Shown here in pieces: positions 26,265 through 34,886 of a stretch of DNA of 64,000 nt (its first letter is position 1; each line of letters begins with the position of its first letter). The notes under the pieces were generated by a model. The model was not told the origin of the DNA. It ran no database searches and saw only the letters and a program-made list of their open reading frames with translations. The DNA is from Oscillospiraceae bacterium. Its GTDB lineage: Bacteria > Bacillota > Clostridia > Oscillospirales > Ruminococcaceae. The translations under genes were made by a program, and so were the position numbers. Where the stretch lies: positions 62,001-126,000 of the forward strand of contig JAAWRH010000001.1 in NCBI GenBank assembly GCA_022800935.1. The letters run 5' to 3'.

Positions 26265-28570
26265 ATCGCTTTCGTCCCATCCTGTTCCAGCAGTCCGCCG
26301 TCAGGCGTTTCCTCCCCGATGGAAATCTGCTCCTCCTCCGGCTTGTTCCCGCCGCCGCAGGCCTCTGTCAGGAACCGGGCAAGGCTGGTAAAGCGCAGGG
26401 TTTTGCGGTTGTTCTCCACCAGGTACTGGACCGTCTCCGGCCTTCCGATGATAATCAGCAGCTTTCTCGCCCGCGTCACCGCTGTATAGAACAGATTGCG
26501 GTGATACAGGCGGGACCGGCTGTTCATCAGCGGCAGGACCACCGCCTCAAATTCACACCCCTGGCTTTTGTGGACGGTGACGGCAAAGGCCAGCTCAATT
26601 TCATCGGCGTTGTCAAAGGTGTAGTTGACAATCCGCTCGTCATATTTTACCACAAAGACGCGGGAGGGCTTGTCGATTGCCAGAATCAGGCCAATGTCTC
26701 CGTTATATACCCCCGTGCCCTTTTCGCCGTCCTCCTTGGTCCAGGTGATGTCGTAGTTGTTCTTAATCTGCATTACCTTGTCCCCCTCCCGGAAGGTATA
26801 GGGGCCGTAGACCATCTCCTTCTTCTCCGGGTCCGGGGGATTGAGCACCTGCTGCATCCGCTTGTTCAGCTCAATGGTCCCCAGCTCACCGATGCGGTTG
26901 GGGGCCATCACCTGGATATCCCACAGGGGGGAGTAGCCATAGGATTTGGGGAGCCTGCGGCTGCACAGGTCGGTGACAAGCTGGGCGGTGTTGGCATAGC
27001 TTCCGCTTTGCAGGAAGAAGAAATCCCCGTCCTTGCGGCGCAGCTCCGGCATCTCCCCCCGCACCACCGCGTGGGCGTTGGTGACAATCAGGCTCTGGGC
27101 CGCCTGGCGGAAAATCTCGGTCAGCCGAACCGTGGCAATGCACCCGGAATCAATCAGGTCCTTGAGCACATTCCCCGGCCCCACGGAGGGGAGCTGGTCG
27201 GAGTCCCCCACCATCACCAGCCGGGCGGTGAGGCGGAGAGCCCTGACCAGGCTTTCAAACAGCAGGATATCCACCATGGACATCTCGTCCACAATGACCA
27301 CATCCGCGCTGATGGGGTTCTTTTCCCCCCGTTTAAAGCGGGAGAGGAGGGATTCGCCGGGCTTGTCCTTAAAGTCCACCTCCAGCAGGCGGTGGATGGT
27401 TTTAGCCTCCCGGCCCGTCACCTCGCTCAGGCGCTTGGCGGCCCTGCCGGTGGGGGCAGCCAGAGCCACCTTGCTCCCCTGCTGCTCAAACAGCTCGATG
27501 ATGGCGTTTACGGTAGTGGTCTTGCCGGTGCCTGGCCCCCCGGTGAGGATAAACAGGTTCCGGGACAGGGCCTGGACAATGGCGCTCTTTTGCAGCTGGG
27601 CGTATTTGACGCCGTTCTGGGCCTCCAGCAGTCCAATCTGGTCCCCAAAATCCCCGGTGCAGGGCACCTCCAGGGAGAGCATCATGGCAAGCCGTCCGGC
27701 CACATAGGTTTCGGCCCGGTACAGGTGGGGCAGGTAGTAATACCGCCGCCCCTCGAAGGTGTCGCTCACCAGGTTCTGGCTCTCCTCCTCCTGGACGAGC
27801 TGCCGCTGGGCCGCGGAGACATCCAGCCGGAGGAGGGCGGCGGCCCTTTCACAGAGGGCCTGCTCCGGGAGGCAGGTGTGCCCGTTGCCCAGGTTGTGGC
27901 GCAGCACATATGCCACAGCCGCCCCGACGCGGTTGGGACTGTCCGGCTCCACCCCCATATCCAGGGCAATCTGGTCCACCTTTTCAAAGGCCATCCCCAC
28001 ATCCTCCCCGCAGAGGATATAGGGGTTGGCCTGAACCATCTCCGAGGCATAGTTGCCGTAGGCCTTCCACACCCGGATGCTGGTGGCGGGGTCGATGCCG
28101 TGTCGGGAGAGGAACAGCATCACCGTCCTGACCCCGAACATCCGCTTAAACTCCTTGCCGATTTCCATGGCCTTTCGCCGGGAGATGCCCTCCACGCGGG
28201 CCAAATCCTCCGGGTGGTGCTCCATGACCTCCAGGGTATCGTCCCCAAAGGTTTCCACCAGGCGGCGGGCCAGGGTGGGGCCAATGCCCTTGATGGTCCG
28301 GGAACCCAGGTATTTCAGGATAGCCGAGCTGGTGGCGGGGAGGCTTCGCTCCACCACCTCGGCCTTAAACTGGGGACCGTAGGAGGGGTGGGTGGTAAAA
28401 CGCCCCGTGGCCTTTAGGTCTTCCCCTTCGCCGATATCCATCATCTGGCCCACCACTGTCCGCAGTTCCTCGCCGTCGTCCAGCAGCAGCACGGTAAAGC
28501 CGGTGTCGTCGTTGTGATAGACGATTTCCTCCACCGTACCGGTGATGGACTGCAATGGTTTGGCGTCCAT
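26261..28570 (-). CDS. recD2: RecD2-type superfamily 1B DNA helicase
   Basis: 769 residues. The N-terminal OB-like region (GTVEEIVYHNDDTGFTVL) and tandem helix-hairpin-helix region (TIKGIGPTLARRLVE, ARVEGISRRKAMEIG) identify RecD2 rather than RecBCD-linked RecD. Helicase motifs: Walker A GGPGTGKTTT, VIVDEMSMVD, GDSDQLPSVGPG, TVHKSQGCEFEAV and YTAVTRARK. A 5'-3' helicase used in replication and repair. First gene of a run continuing through comFC, mreB and metF to the sulfite reductase; a consensus promoter lies just upstream. GGGGGGAGG precedes the ATG. Confidence 0.95.
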   Translation of the reverse strand: MDAKPLQSITGTVEEIVYHNDDTGFTVLLLDDGEELRTVVGQMMDIGEGEDLKATGRFTTHPSYGPQFKAEVVERSLPATSSAILKYLGSRTIKGIGPTLARRLVETFGDDTLEVMEHHPEDLARVEGISRRKAMEIGKEFKRMFGVRTVMLFLSRHGIDPATSIRVWKAYGNYASEMVQANPYILCGEDVGMAFEKVDQIALDMGVEPDSPNRVGAAVAYVLRHNLGNGHTCLPEQALCERAAALLRLDVSAAQRQLVQEEESQNLVSDTFEGRRYYYLPHLYRAETYVAGRLAMMLSLEVPCTGDFGDQIGLLEAQNGVKYAQLQKSAIVQALSRNLFILTGGPGTGKTTTVNAIIELFEQQGSKVALAAPTGRAAKRLSEVTGREAKTIHRLLEVDFKDKPGESLLSRFKRGEKNPISADVVIVDEMSMVDILLFESLVRALRLTARLVMVGDSDQLPSVGPGNVLKDLIDSGCIATVRLTEIFRQAAQSLIVTNAHAVVRGEMPELRRKDGDFFFLQSGSYANTAQLVTDLCSRRLPKSYGYSPLWDIQVMAPNRIGELGTIELNKRMQQVLNPPDPEKKEMVYGPYTFREGDKVMQIKNNYDITWTKEDGEKGTGVYNGDIGLILAIDKPSRVFVVKYDERIVNYTFDNADEIELAFAVTVHKSQGCEFEAVVLPLMNSRSRLYHRNLFYTAVTRARKLLIIIGRPETVQYLVENNRKTLRFTSLARFLTEACGGGNKPEEEQISIGEETPDGGLLEQDGTKAI

Positions 28571-28604
28571 GATGCCTCCCCCCCTTCCGTTTTCTGTCTG
28601 TACT

Positions 28605-28633
28605 ATTATAATACACCCTGCCCGTCTTGTAAA
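28605..28633 (-). promoter_or_regulatory. Promoter of the recD2-comFC-mreB-met unit
   Basis: Minus-strand TTTACA (28628-28633), 17 bases, TATAAT (28605-28610), ending about 35 bases before the recD2 start codon. Confidence 0.75.
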
Positions 28634-28642
28634 GCGCGCGAT

Positions 28643-28999
28643 TCAAAACAAAGCGGCGAACATTTTCTGATATTCCTCCGCGCTGCAATAGCCAATCCAC
28701 GGATATTGTTCGGAGAGGATGCGGCAGCACTGGAGGGATTCCTCGTCCAGCTCCTCCCCCACCAGCAAAACAAATCCGTCGGAGATTTCCCGCTGATCGA
28801 AGAAAAAGCGGTACCGCCATATCTCGTCCGCGATTCTGCCCCCCTCTCCCTGTGAAACGGGGACCACCGCAATCATCCGGACCTTCTCCGCCGGGCCGCG
28901 GAGGACCGTCTCCTGCAAAAGCCGGACCAGCAGAAAAGCCGCTCCCACCGCCGCGAAAAAGCCCAGAACACCGTATGTAAGGATAAGCGCCAAGGACAT
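28643..28999 (-). CDS. Small hypothetical membrane protein
   Basis: 118 residues, not recognised. A single N-terminal hydrophobic segment (LALILTYGVLGFFAAVGAAFLLV) is followed by a soluble domain of alternating strands and acidic helices: MIAVVPVSQGEGGRIADEIW, a VLLVGEELDEESLQCC stretch, and EQYPWIGYCSAEEY. The soluble part reads like a small Rossmann-like or glycosyltransferase-like fragment, but that is a guess. GGGGGAG is 5 bases before ATG 28999; the ATG six codons earlier has no site. It follows the radical SAM gene by 64 bases in the same direction. Confidence 0.7.
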   Translation of the reverse strand: MSLALILTYGVLGFFAAVGAAFLLVRLLQETVLRGPAEKVRMIAVVPVSQGEGGRIADEIWRYRFFFDQREISDGFVLLVGEELDEESLQCCRILSEQYPWIGYCSAEEYQKMFAALF

Positions 29000-29063
29000 A
29001 AAAACTCCCCCTTCCATCGTTATTACATTTTATGGAAGGGACAAAGGAAAGGTGAAAACCGGC

Positions 29064-29933
29064 CTACTTCCTCGGCCTGAACTTCAGCCGGTAGGTGCAA
29101 TGCCTGCACAGCTCCAGCTCCGCCCTTCCCCCGTCAAAGCCGGAGGCAGCCCTTTGCAGCGCCTCCGACTCCACAATCTCCGAAAAGGGCCTTTGGAACA
29201 GGTTGCCTAAGGGCTCCTCGCCGTTTCCGTCCAGGCAGCAGGGGACCACTGTCCCGTCCCACAGCACCCCCAGCATCTGCCGGGTCCCGTAGCATTTTCC
29301 GGAATCGGGGACAACCGGCCCATTCAGGGAGGGCCATGTGAACTCCTCCTCCCAGCTCAGAAAAATCCCCTTGGCCACTGCCGCGCTCTTGTTGTCCCGC
29401 AGCTCCTCCGTCAGGTTGTGGGCGGTGGGGAACTCCCCGCCGATACGCTCCATAATATTCAGGCTCTCCGGGGCAATCTGCTTTCCCCTGCCCAGGTTCC
29501 ACATCCGGTAGATGACAAGGGGCCGCCCCCGCTCCGCCGCCTTCTTTCCAAAGGCAATCGCCTCATCCAGGCATTTTTCCGCCTTTTCCGCCGGGAGCTG
29601 TGAAAAACTGTGTACCGACAGGTTCACCTGCCGCACCGCCCTCTGCCGAAAGAGGATATCCTCCTTTTCCCTCAGCAGCGTCCCATTGGTGGTGACGTTT
29701 ACCTCAAAGCCCAGCTCCCCGCAAATCTCCAGTATCTCCTCCAGCTGGGGATGGCACAGCGGCTCTCCCTTGACGTGGAGATACAGGTAATGGGTATAAG
29801 GCCGGAGCTGCCCGGCGGCGGCACGGAACCGTTCCGGGGTCATCATACCTGCGGGACGCTTCAGCGGACTGCAAAAGGCGCATTGCAGGTTGCACAGGTT
29901 TGATATTTCCACGTATACGCGCTTGAATCTCAA
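29064..29933 (-). CDS. Radical SAM/SPASM domain protein
   Basis: About 289 residues. The radical SAM cluster motif CNLQCAFC (CxxxCxxC) lies near residue 13, followed by HVKGEPLCHPQ and TTNGTLL (SAM-contact strands). The C-terminal SPASM-type cysteines include CYGTRQ, VPCCLDGNG and CRHC. SPASM proteins modify peptides or proteins or act as maturases. No substrate peptide or export gene is adjacent, so the substrate is unknown. The start is placed at TTG 29933, 8 bases after GGAGG; TTG 29936 is the alternative. The predicted transcription start (about 29959) rules out a longer form. Confidence 0.82.
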   Translation of the reverse strand: MRFKRVYVEISNLCNLQCAFCSPLKRPAGMMTPERFRAAAGQLRPYTHYLYLHVKGEPLCHPQLEEILEICGELGFEVNVTTNGTLLREKEDILFRQRAVRQVNLSVHSFSQLPAEKAEKCLDEAIAFGKKAAERGRPLVIYRMWNLGRGKQIAPESLNIMERIGGEFPTAHNLTEELRDNKSAAVAKGIFLSWEEEFTWPSLNGPVVPDSGKCYGTRQMLGVLWDGTVVPCCLDGNGEEPLGNLFQRPFSEIVESEALQRAASGFDGGRAELELCRHCTYRLKFRPRK

Positions 29934-29965
29934 CAAAAAGCCTCCTCGCTGCTTTCTCCTGTCAT

Positions 29966-29994
29966 ATTTTACACCCTGACCGCTGAAAAGTCCA
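29966..29994 (-). promoter_or_regulatory. Promoter of the radical SAM gene
   Basis: Minus-strand TGGACT (29989-29994), 17 bases, TAAAAT (29966-29971). It lies back to back with the dipeptidase promoter. Confidence 0.55.
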
Positions 29995-30011
29995 TCTTTT
30001 TGCTCCAATCG

Positions 30012-30040
30012 TTGACGTATGGAGAAAACCATAGTATACT
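30012..30040 (+). promoter_or_regulatory. Promoter of the dipeptidase gene
   Basis: TTGACG (30012-30017), 17 bases, TATACT (30035-30040), followed by GGAAAGG before the start at 30086. Confidence 0.7.
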
Positions 30041-30085
30041 TTTCTCAAACGACACCCGAATCCAACAGGAAAGGTCGAACAAAAT

Positions 30086-31486
30086 ATGTACCAACAACAA
30101 CTGGACAGCTACTTCCGGCAGCACCAGGACGAGCTGATCTCCTCCATTGTCCGCCTCTGCCAAATCCCCAGCTTCCGGGAGGACCCCCTCCCCGGCAAGC
30201 CCTACGGGGAGGGTCCCGCCGCCGCCCTGGCCGAGGCCCTCAAGCTGGCGGAGGAACTGGGCTTCCCCACCCGGAACTATGAAAACTACGTGGGAACCGC
30301 GGACCTTGGCGGCGGGCCCGCCCAGCTGGACATCCTGGCCCACCTGGACGTGGTCCCCCCTGGGGAGGGCTGGACCGTCACCGAACCCTTTGAACCCAAA
30401 ATCATCGACGGGCGCATCTATGGCCGCGGCACGGCGGACGACAAGGGCCCCGCCGTCTGTGCTCTCATGGCCATGAAAGCGGTCAAGGACCTGAACATTC
30501 CCCTCTCCCGCCGCTGCCGCCTGATTCTGGGCTGCGACGAGGAGTGCGGCAGCTCCGATATCCATTACTATTACCAAAAGGAGCGAGAGGCCCCCATGAC
30601 CTTCTCCCCCGATGCGGATTTCCCGGTAATCAACACCGAAAAGGCCAGCCTTCACAGCCCCTTTTTCGCCAAGTTCCCGGAAACCGAAACCCTGCCCCGC
30701 ATCCTGAGCGTGGACTGCGGTGTCAAGGTCAACGTCATCCCCGGCACCGCCGAGGCTGTTGTGGAGCGGCTTTCCCTGGAGGAGGCCTCCGAATATGCCG
30801 ATCCTGTCGCCCGGCGCACCGGCGTTTCCTTCCGGATTGCTGTGGAGGGGAACAAAACCCGCATCACCGCCAAAGGAGTCCCCGGCCACGCCGCCTTTCC
30901 CCACAGCGCCAACAACGCCCTGACCGCGCTGCTGGAGCTGCTTGCCAGTATGCCCTTTGCCCACTGCCCCGGCTTTGACCGCGTCCAGGCGGTCAGCGCC
31001 ATGTTCCCCCACGGGGACTGGGCCGGCAAGGCCGCCGGAATCGCCATGGAGGATTTCTCCGGCCCCCTCACCATCAGTCTGAATATGTTCCGTTACACGC
31101 CAACCAGCCTGGAAGGTGTGTACGACTGCCGCGCCTCCCTCTGCGCCACCGACGAAAACCTGCGGAATGTGTTAATGGACAGATTCTCCCAGGCGGGAAT
31201 CGAGATGAAGGACGAGCCCATCAATCCGGGCCACCATGTCCCGGAGGATTCCCCCTTTATCAAAACCCTGCTCAAATGCTATGAGCAGTATTCCGGAAAG
31301 CCGGGAGCCTGTATGGCCATCGGCGGCGGCACCTATGTCCACCACCTGAAAAACGGCGTGGCCTTTGGCTGCGCCGACCCAGAGGTGGATAACCATATGC
31401 ACGGGGCCGACGAGTTCGCCGTCATCTCCCAGCTGGTGATGAGCGCGAAAATCTTTGCCCAGGCCATCATCGAGCTCTGCCAATAA
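30086..31486 (+). CDS. pepV: PepV/Sapep-type M20 dipeptidase
   Basis: 466 residues, the normal length of PepV-like dinuclear metal dipeptidases. Catalytic layout: DILAHLDVVPPGEGW (metal His and Asp), YGRGTADDKGP (bridging Asp), GCDEECGSSD (general-base Glu and metal ligand), and a C-terminal HGADEF with the last metal His. A lid domain occupies the middle third (about 180-380). It hydrolyses dipeptides in the cytoplasm for nitrogen nutrition. It is a single gene with its own promoter and is followed by a hairpin terminator. Confidence 0.92.
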   Translation: MYQQQLDSYFRQHQDELISSIVRLCQIPSFREDPLPGKPYGEGPAAALAEALKLAEELGFPTRNYENYVGTADLGGGPAQLDILAHLDVVPPGEGWTVTEPFEPKIIDGRIYGRGTADDKGPAVCALMAMKAVKDLNIPLSRRCRLILGCDEECGSSDIHYYYQKEREAPMTFSPDADFPVINTEKASLHSPFFAKFPETETLPRILSVDCGVKVNVIPGTAEAVVERLSLEEASEYADPVARRTGVSFRIAVEGNKTRITAKGVPGHAAFPHSANNALTALLELLASMPFAHCPGFDRVQAVSAMFPHGDWAGKAAGIAMEDFSGPLTISLNMFRYTPTSLEGVYDCRASLCATDENLRNVLMDRFSQAGIEMKDEPINPGHHVPEDSPFIKTLLKCYEQYSGKPGACMAIGGGTYVHHLKNGVAFGCADPEVDNHMHGADEFAVISQLVMSAKIFAQAIIELCQ

Positions 31487-31507
31487 AAGCGCCCCGTCCA
31501 AAGGAAA

Positions 31508-31553
31508 CAAAAAATTGGACCGAAAAACCGCAGCCGCCGGTTTTTCGGTCCAA
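31508..31553. terminator. Bidirectional terminator between convergent units
   Basis: Perfect 16-bp stem TTGGACCGAAAAACCG (31515-31530) / 31538-31553. The minus strand continues into TTTTTT, a good terminator for the P-loop gene; the plus side has only a weak T tract for pepV. Confidence 0.85.
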
Positions 31554-31584
31554 GCTTTATGCTTTATATCGCCGGGACAAAGAA

Positions 31585-31998
31585 TTACAGAACCATCCCG
31601 CTGATGCTCTCAGGCAGCTCGGACTTGTCGCAGCTGATGGTGAACATAACCTCTGTGTCTCCTCTTTCGGCAACGACCTTTTGCAGCTTCTGGAGCATAT
31701 CGGCCAGGGCGGAAAGGTCCCTCCCGCCGATACGCAGGGTGGCGTCCACAAAGAGGTGGGTGATATCGTAGTTCCCCGCCAGGATGCCAGTCAGGAAGCC
31801 GTACAGCGCGTCATAACCGGAGACGTCGTAGTGCTCGATATCCACCAGACGTATCTTGTGGCTGATGGAATAGGTCATGACCGGGCCCTTTTCAACACAG
31901 ACGACGTTGCCCTTGCTGGCGGCAGCGGCGGCGTTGATGTGGTCAATCAGTGTCTTGGTCTTCCCGGAACCCTTTTTTCCGACAATTAACTTTAGCAT
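31585..31998 (-). CDS. Small P-loop protein of unknown function
   Basis: 137 residues. Walker A near the N-terminus (IVGKKGSGKTKT) and a Walker B-like strand (THLFVDAT) near the middle, with no other domain. Similar small clostridial proteins are sometimes labelled PilT-like, but there is no pilus gene nearby and it is too short to be a secretion ATPase. It lies 62 bases after pgi in the same direction and is followed by a strong terminator, so pgi and this gene probably form a two-gene unit. A nucleotide-binding or regulatory role is only an inference. Confidence 0.8.
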   Translation of the reverse strand: MLKLIVGKKGSGKTKTLIDHINAAAAASKGNVVCVEKGPVMTYSISHKIRLVDIEHYDVSGYDALYGFLTGILAGNYDITHLFVDATLRIGGRDLSALADMLQKLQKVVAERGDTEVMFTISCDKSELPESISGMVL

Positions 31999-32060
31999 GG
32001 TATCATCCTCCTGAAAATATTGAAATGAAAAATCAGACTTTTTTGAGGAAAAATCCGGAC

Positions 32061-33398
32061 TCAGCGCAGCTTCGCTTCCAGGTCCGCCTTCATGTCCTCG
32101 TAACCGGGCTTGCCCAGCAGGGCGAACATATTCTTTTTGTAGCTTTCCACACCGGGCTGGTTGAAGGGATTGACGCCCAGCAGATAGCCGGAGATGGCGC
32201 AGGCAGTCTCAAAGAAGTAAACCATGTAGCCGTACTCTTTTTCAGAGATTTCCGGCAGGTTCAGCACCAGGTTGGGCACACCGCCCTCGGTGTGGGCCAG
32301 AATGGTGCCCTCAAAGGCCTTTTGGTTAACCACGGACATATTCTGGTTGGAGAGGAAATTGAGCCCGTCAAAGTTGTTGGGGTCATCCTTGATAAACAGG
32401 TCCGTCTTTGGCTTCTGGATGTTGACCACCGTTTCAAACATCACCCTTGCGCCGTCCTGGATGAATTGGCCCATGGAGTGCAGATCGGTGGAGAAGGTGA
32501 CAGAGGCCGGGAACAGCCCCTTCTTGTCCTTGCCCTCGCTTTCGCCGAACAGCTGCTTGTACCATTCCGCCATCTGAGTAAAGCAGGGATCATAGCTGAC
32601 CAGCAGCTCGATGGATTTGCCCTTGCGGTACAGGATATTGCGCAGCGCCGCGTAACGGTAGGCATCGTTCTTTTCCAGGTCGCAGACAGACAGCGCCTGC
32701 TGGGCTTCCCTTGCACCCTCCATAATGGCTGAGATATCCGCCCCGGAAACCGCTATGGGGAGAAGGCCGACGGCGGTCAGCACAGAGAAGCGGCCGCCCA
32801 CATCGTCGGGGATGACAAAGGTCTCATACCCCTCTTTATCGGCCAGCTCCTTCAGGGTTCCCCTGGCCTTGTCGGTGGTGGCGTAGATACGGCCCTTGGC
32901 CCCCTCCTTGCCGTACTTCTTCTCCAGGAATTCCCGGAAGATGCGGAAGGCCAGGGCGGGCTCGGTGGTGGTGCCGGATTTGGAGATAATGTTGACCGAA
33001 ACGTCCTTTCCTTCGCAGAGGGAAAGCAGCTCGTTCAGGTAGGTGGGGCTGATGTTGTTGCCGGCAAAGTAGATGTCCGGGGTGTCCTTTTTCAGGTTGT
33101 TATAGAAGGGGGAACGGAGCAGGTCGATTGCCGATTTCGCCCCCAGATAGGATCCGCCGATGCCGATGGCGATGAGGATATCGCTGTCCTTTTGGATTTT
33201 CTCCGCAGCCTTCTGGATACGGGCGAACTCCTCCTTGTCATAGTCGGTGGGGAGAGTGACCCAGCCGAGAAAATCGTTTCCCAGGCCGGATTTCTCATGG
33301 AGCGTCCTGTGGGCCGCTTCCACCTGGGTGCGGATACCCTCCAGCTCGTGGGCCTCTACAAAGCCTTTTAAATACCTTTGATCCAATGTCATTGCCAT
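32061..33398 (-). CDS. pgi: Glucose-6-phosphate isomerase
   Basis: 445 residues, matching the short Firmicutes form. Landmarks: [13 protein letters not shown] (sugar-phosphate loop), [14 protein letters not shown], a [15 protein letters not shown] stretch typical of PGI signature 1, and [16 protein letters not shown] near the C-terminus with the catalytic-region lysine. It interconverts glucose-6-phosphate and fructose-6-phosphate in glycolysis. It is transcribed with the small P-loop gene. Confidence 0.96.
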   Translation of the reverse strand: MAMTLDQRYLKGFVEAHELEGIRTQVEAAHRTLHEKSGLGNDFLGWVTLPTDYDKEEFARIQKAAEKIQKDSDILIAIGIGGSYLGAKSAIDLLRSPFYNNLKKDTPDIYFAGNNISPTYLNELLSLCEGKDVSVNIISKSGTTTEPALAFRIFREFLEKKYGKEGAKGRIYATTDKARGTLKELADKEGYETFVIPDDVGGRFSVLTAVGLLPIAVSGADISAIMEGAREAQQALSVCDLEKNDAYRYAALRNILYRKGKSIELLVSYDPCFTQMAEWYKQLFGESEGKDKKGLFPASVTFSTDLHSMGQFIQDGARVMFETVVNIQKPKTDLFIKDDPNNFDGLNFLSNQNMSVVNQKAFEGTILAHTEGGVPNLVLNLPEISEKEYGYMVYFFETACAISGYLLGVNPFNQPGVESYKKNMFALLGKPGYEDMKADLEAKLR

Positions 33399-33681
33399 AG
33401 CTAACCACCCATTCTCTCATTTTAATTTTCCTGTGTCGTTTTTTGCGTTCTGCTCCTGCCTGCGGGCAGGTCCTTGAGCAGGTCATGGAAATGAAAAGTA
33501 GCTGTTTTTATTTTACTACATATCCATCTGAAATACAAGCCCCAAAGGGGCGAATAGTTGTGTCGTTTGTGTAAATTGTACAAGGATGGTTGACAGTCAG
33601 AATCAAAAAGCAGCAGATAGGACGAGTCACAGGACGTTCTCTCCCCCCTGTCTTTGTCGGACAGCAATACAAAAAATTTTC
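33399..33681. other. Non-coding region upstream of pgi with small palindromes
   Basis: No gene seen. It holds CCTGCC-TGC-GGGCAGG (near 33455-33471) and GCCCC-AAA-GGGGC (near 33539-33551). The latter is followed by GAATAGTTG and resembles palindromes in the xpaC-telA interval. No confident pgi promoter could be picked. Confidence 0.4.
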
Positions 33682-33712
33682 TTGACATAAAGTTAGCTCC
33701 AAATGCTATAAT
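33682..33712 (+). promoter_or_regulatory. Promoter of the aldo/keto reductase gene
   Basis: TTGACA (33682-33687), 19 bases, then extended -10 TGC-TATAAT (33704-33712). The long spacer is offset by the TGn element. Confidence 0.65.
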
Positions 33713-33748
33713 TTTGTTACTCCATAATTCATAGAAAGGAAGTACGCA

Positions 33749-34843
33749 ATGGAATACAGAATTCACCCCAAAACTGGCGACCGCATCAGTGTGATTGGTT
33801 TGGGTACCAGCTACATTTCTGAGGCCCCGGAAAAGGCGGCTGTGGAAGCCCTCCGTCTGGCCCATGAGTACGGCGTCAACTACGCAGACCTGGCAACCGC
33901 CGGAGCCAAAACCTTCGATTATTACGGGAAAGCTTTCGGGGATATCCGCAAGGATATCTTCTATCAGGTCCACTTCGGCGTGAACTATGAAACCGGGACC
34001 TATGGCTGGACCACTGACCTGGAAACGGTAAAAAGACAGGTGGACTGGATGTTCCGCACCCTCCGAACCGACTATGTGGATTACGGTTTTATCCACTGCC
34101 TGGATGAAGCCGCAGACTGGGAGAAGTACCAAAGCAACGGCGTGCTGGACTATCTGCTGGAGATGAAAGCCAAGGGCGTTGTCAAACACATCGGCCTTTC
34201 CACCCACACCCCCGCCATCGCCAATCTGGTGCTGGATGCCGGGCTGATCGAGCAGTTGATGTTCTCCATCAACCCCGGCTACGACTACCACCATGGGAGC
34301 TATGCCAACGGCAGCGCCGGCGAACGGATGAACCTCTACCGCCGCTGCGCTGCGGAAGGGGTTGGCATCACGGTGATGAAGCCCTTCTCCGGCGGTCAGC
34401 TTCTAGACGGCAAAACCTCCCCCTTCGGCAAGCCCCTCACTCCCTGGCAGTGTATCCAGTACGCCCTGGACAAGCCGGGTGTGCTGACCGTTCTGCCCGG
34501 CATCCGCAGTGCCCAGGACGTCAGGGAACTGACCGGATTCCTGGCCGCCTCCCCGGAGGAGCGGGATTACAGCGTCCTCGGCACCTTTACCCCCGGCGAC
34601 GCTGTGGGAAGCTGTGTGTACTGCAACCACTGCCAGCCCTGCCCGGCGGGACTGAATGTGGGGCTTATCAACAAGTATTATGACCTTTCCAAAGCTGGGG
34701 ATACCATGGCGGCGGACCACTACGCCAAGCTGGAAAAGCACGCCTCTGACTGTGTGGACTGCGGCCACTGTGACAGCCGGTGCCCGTTCCGCGTTCACCA
34801 ATCCCAGCGGATGAAGGAAATCGCGGAATATTTCGGCAGATAA
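33749..34843 (+). CDS. Aldo/keto reductase with C-terminal 4Fe-4S ferredoxin domain
   Basis: 364 residues. The N-terminal TIM barrel carries family marks (GLGTSYISEAP, the YADLATA region in place of the usual Asp-Thr-Ala-Tyr, and a catalytic His in VDYGFIHCLDE). The C-terminal about 90 residues hold two cysteine clusters, CVYCNHCQPCPAG and CVDCGHCDSRCPF. This ferredoxin-tailed group is common in anaerobes; substrates are mostly undefined. AAGGA precedes ATG 33749. Single-gene unit with its own promoter. Confidence 0.9.
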   Translation: MEYRIHPKTGDRISVIGLGTSYISEAPEKAAVEALRLAHEYGVNYADLATAGAKTFDYYGKAFGDIRKDIFYQVHFGVNYETGTYGWTTDLETVKRQVDWMFRTLRTDYVDYGFIHCLDEAADWEKYQSNGVLDYLLEMKAKGVVKHIGLSTHTPAIANLVLDAGLIEQLMFSINPGYDYHHGSYANGSAGERMNLYRRCAAEGVGITVMKPFSGGQLLDGKTSPFGKPLTPWQCIQYALDKPGVLTVLPGIRSAQDVRELTGFLAASPEERDYSVLGTFTPGDAVGSCVYCNHCQPCPAGLNVGLINKYYDLSKAGDTMAADHYAKLEKHASDCVDCGHCDSRCPFRVHQSQRMKEIAEYFGR

Positions 34844-34886
34844 ACCTCATGATACGCGGCTGACAGCCAAAGGAGCGCTATATACT

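Noticed and set aside
25901-28417. 838-codon plus-strand open frame opposite comFC and recD2
   Set aside because: Shadow of two certain genes; composition is repetitive Gly/His/Pro-rich and no domain is visible.
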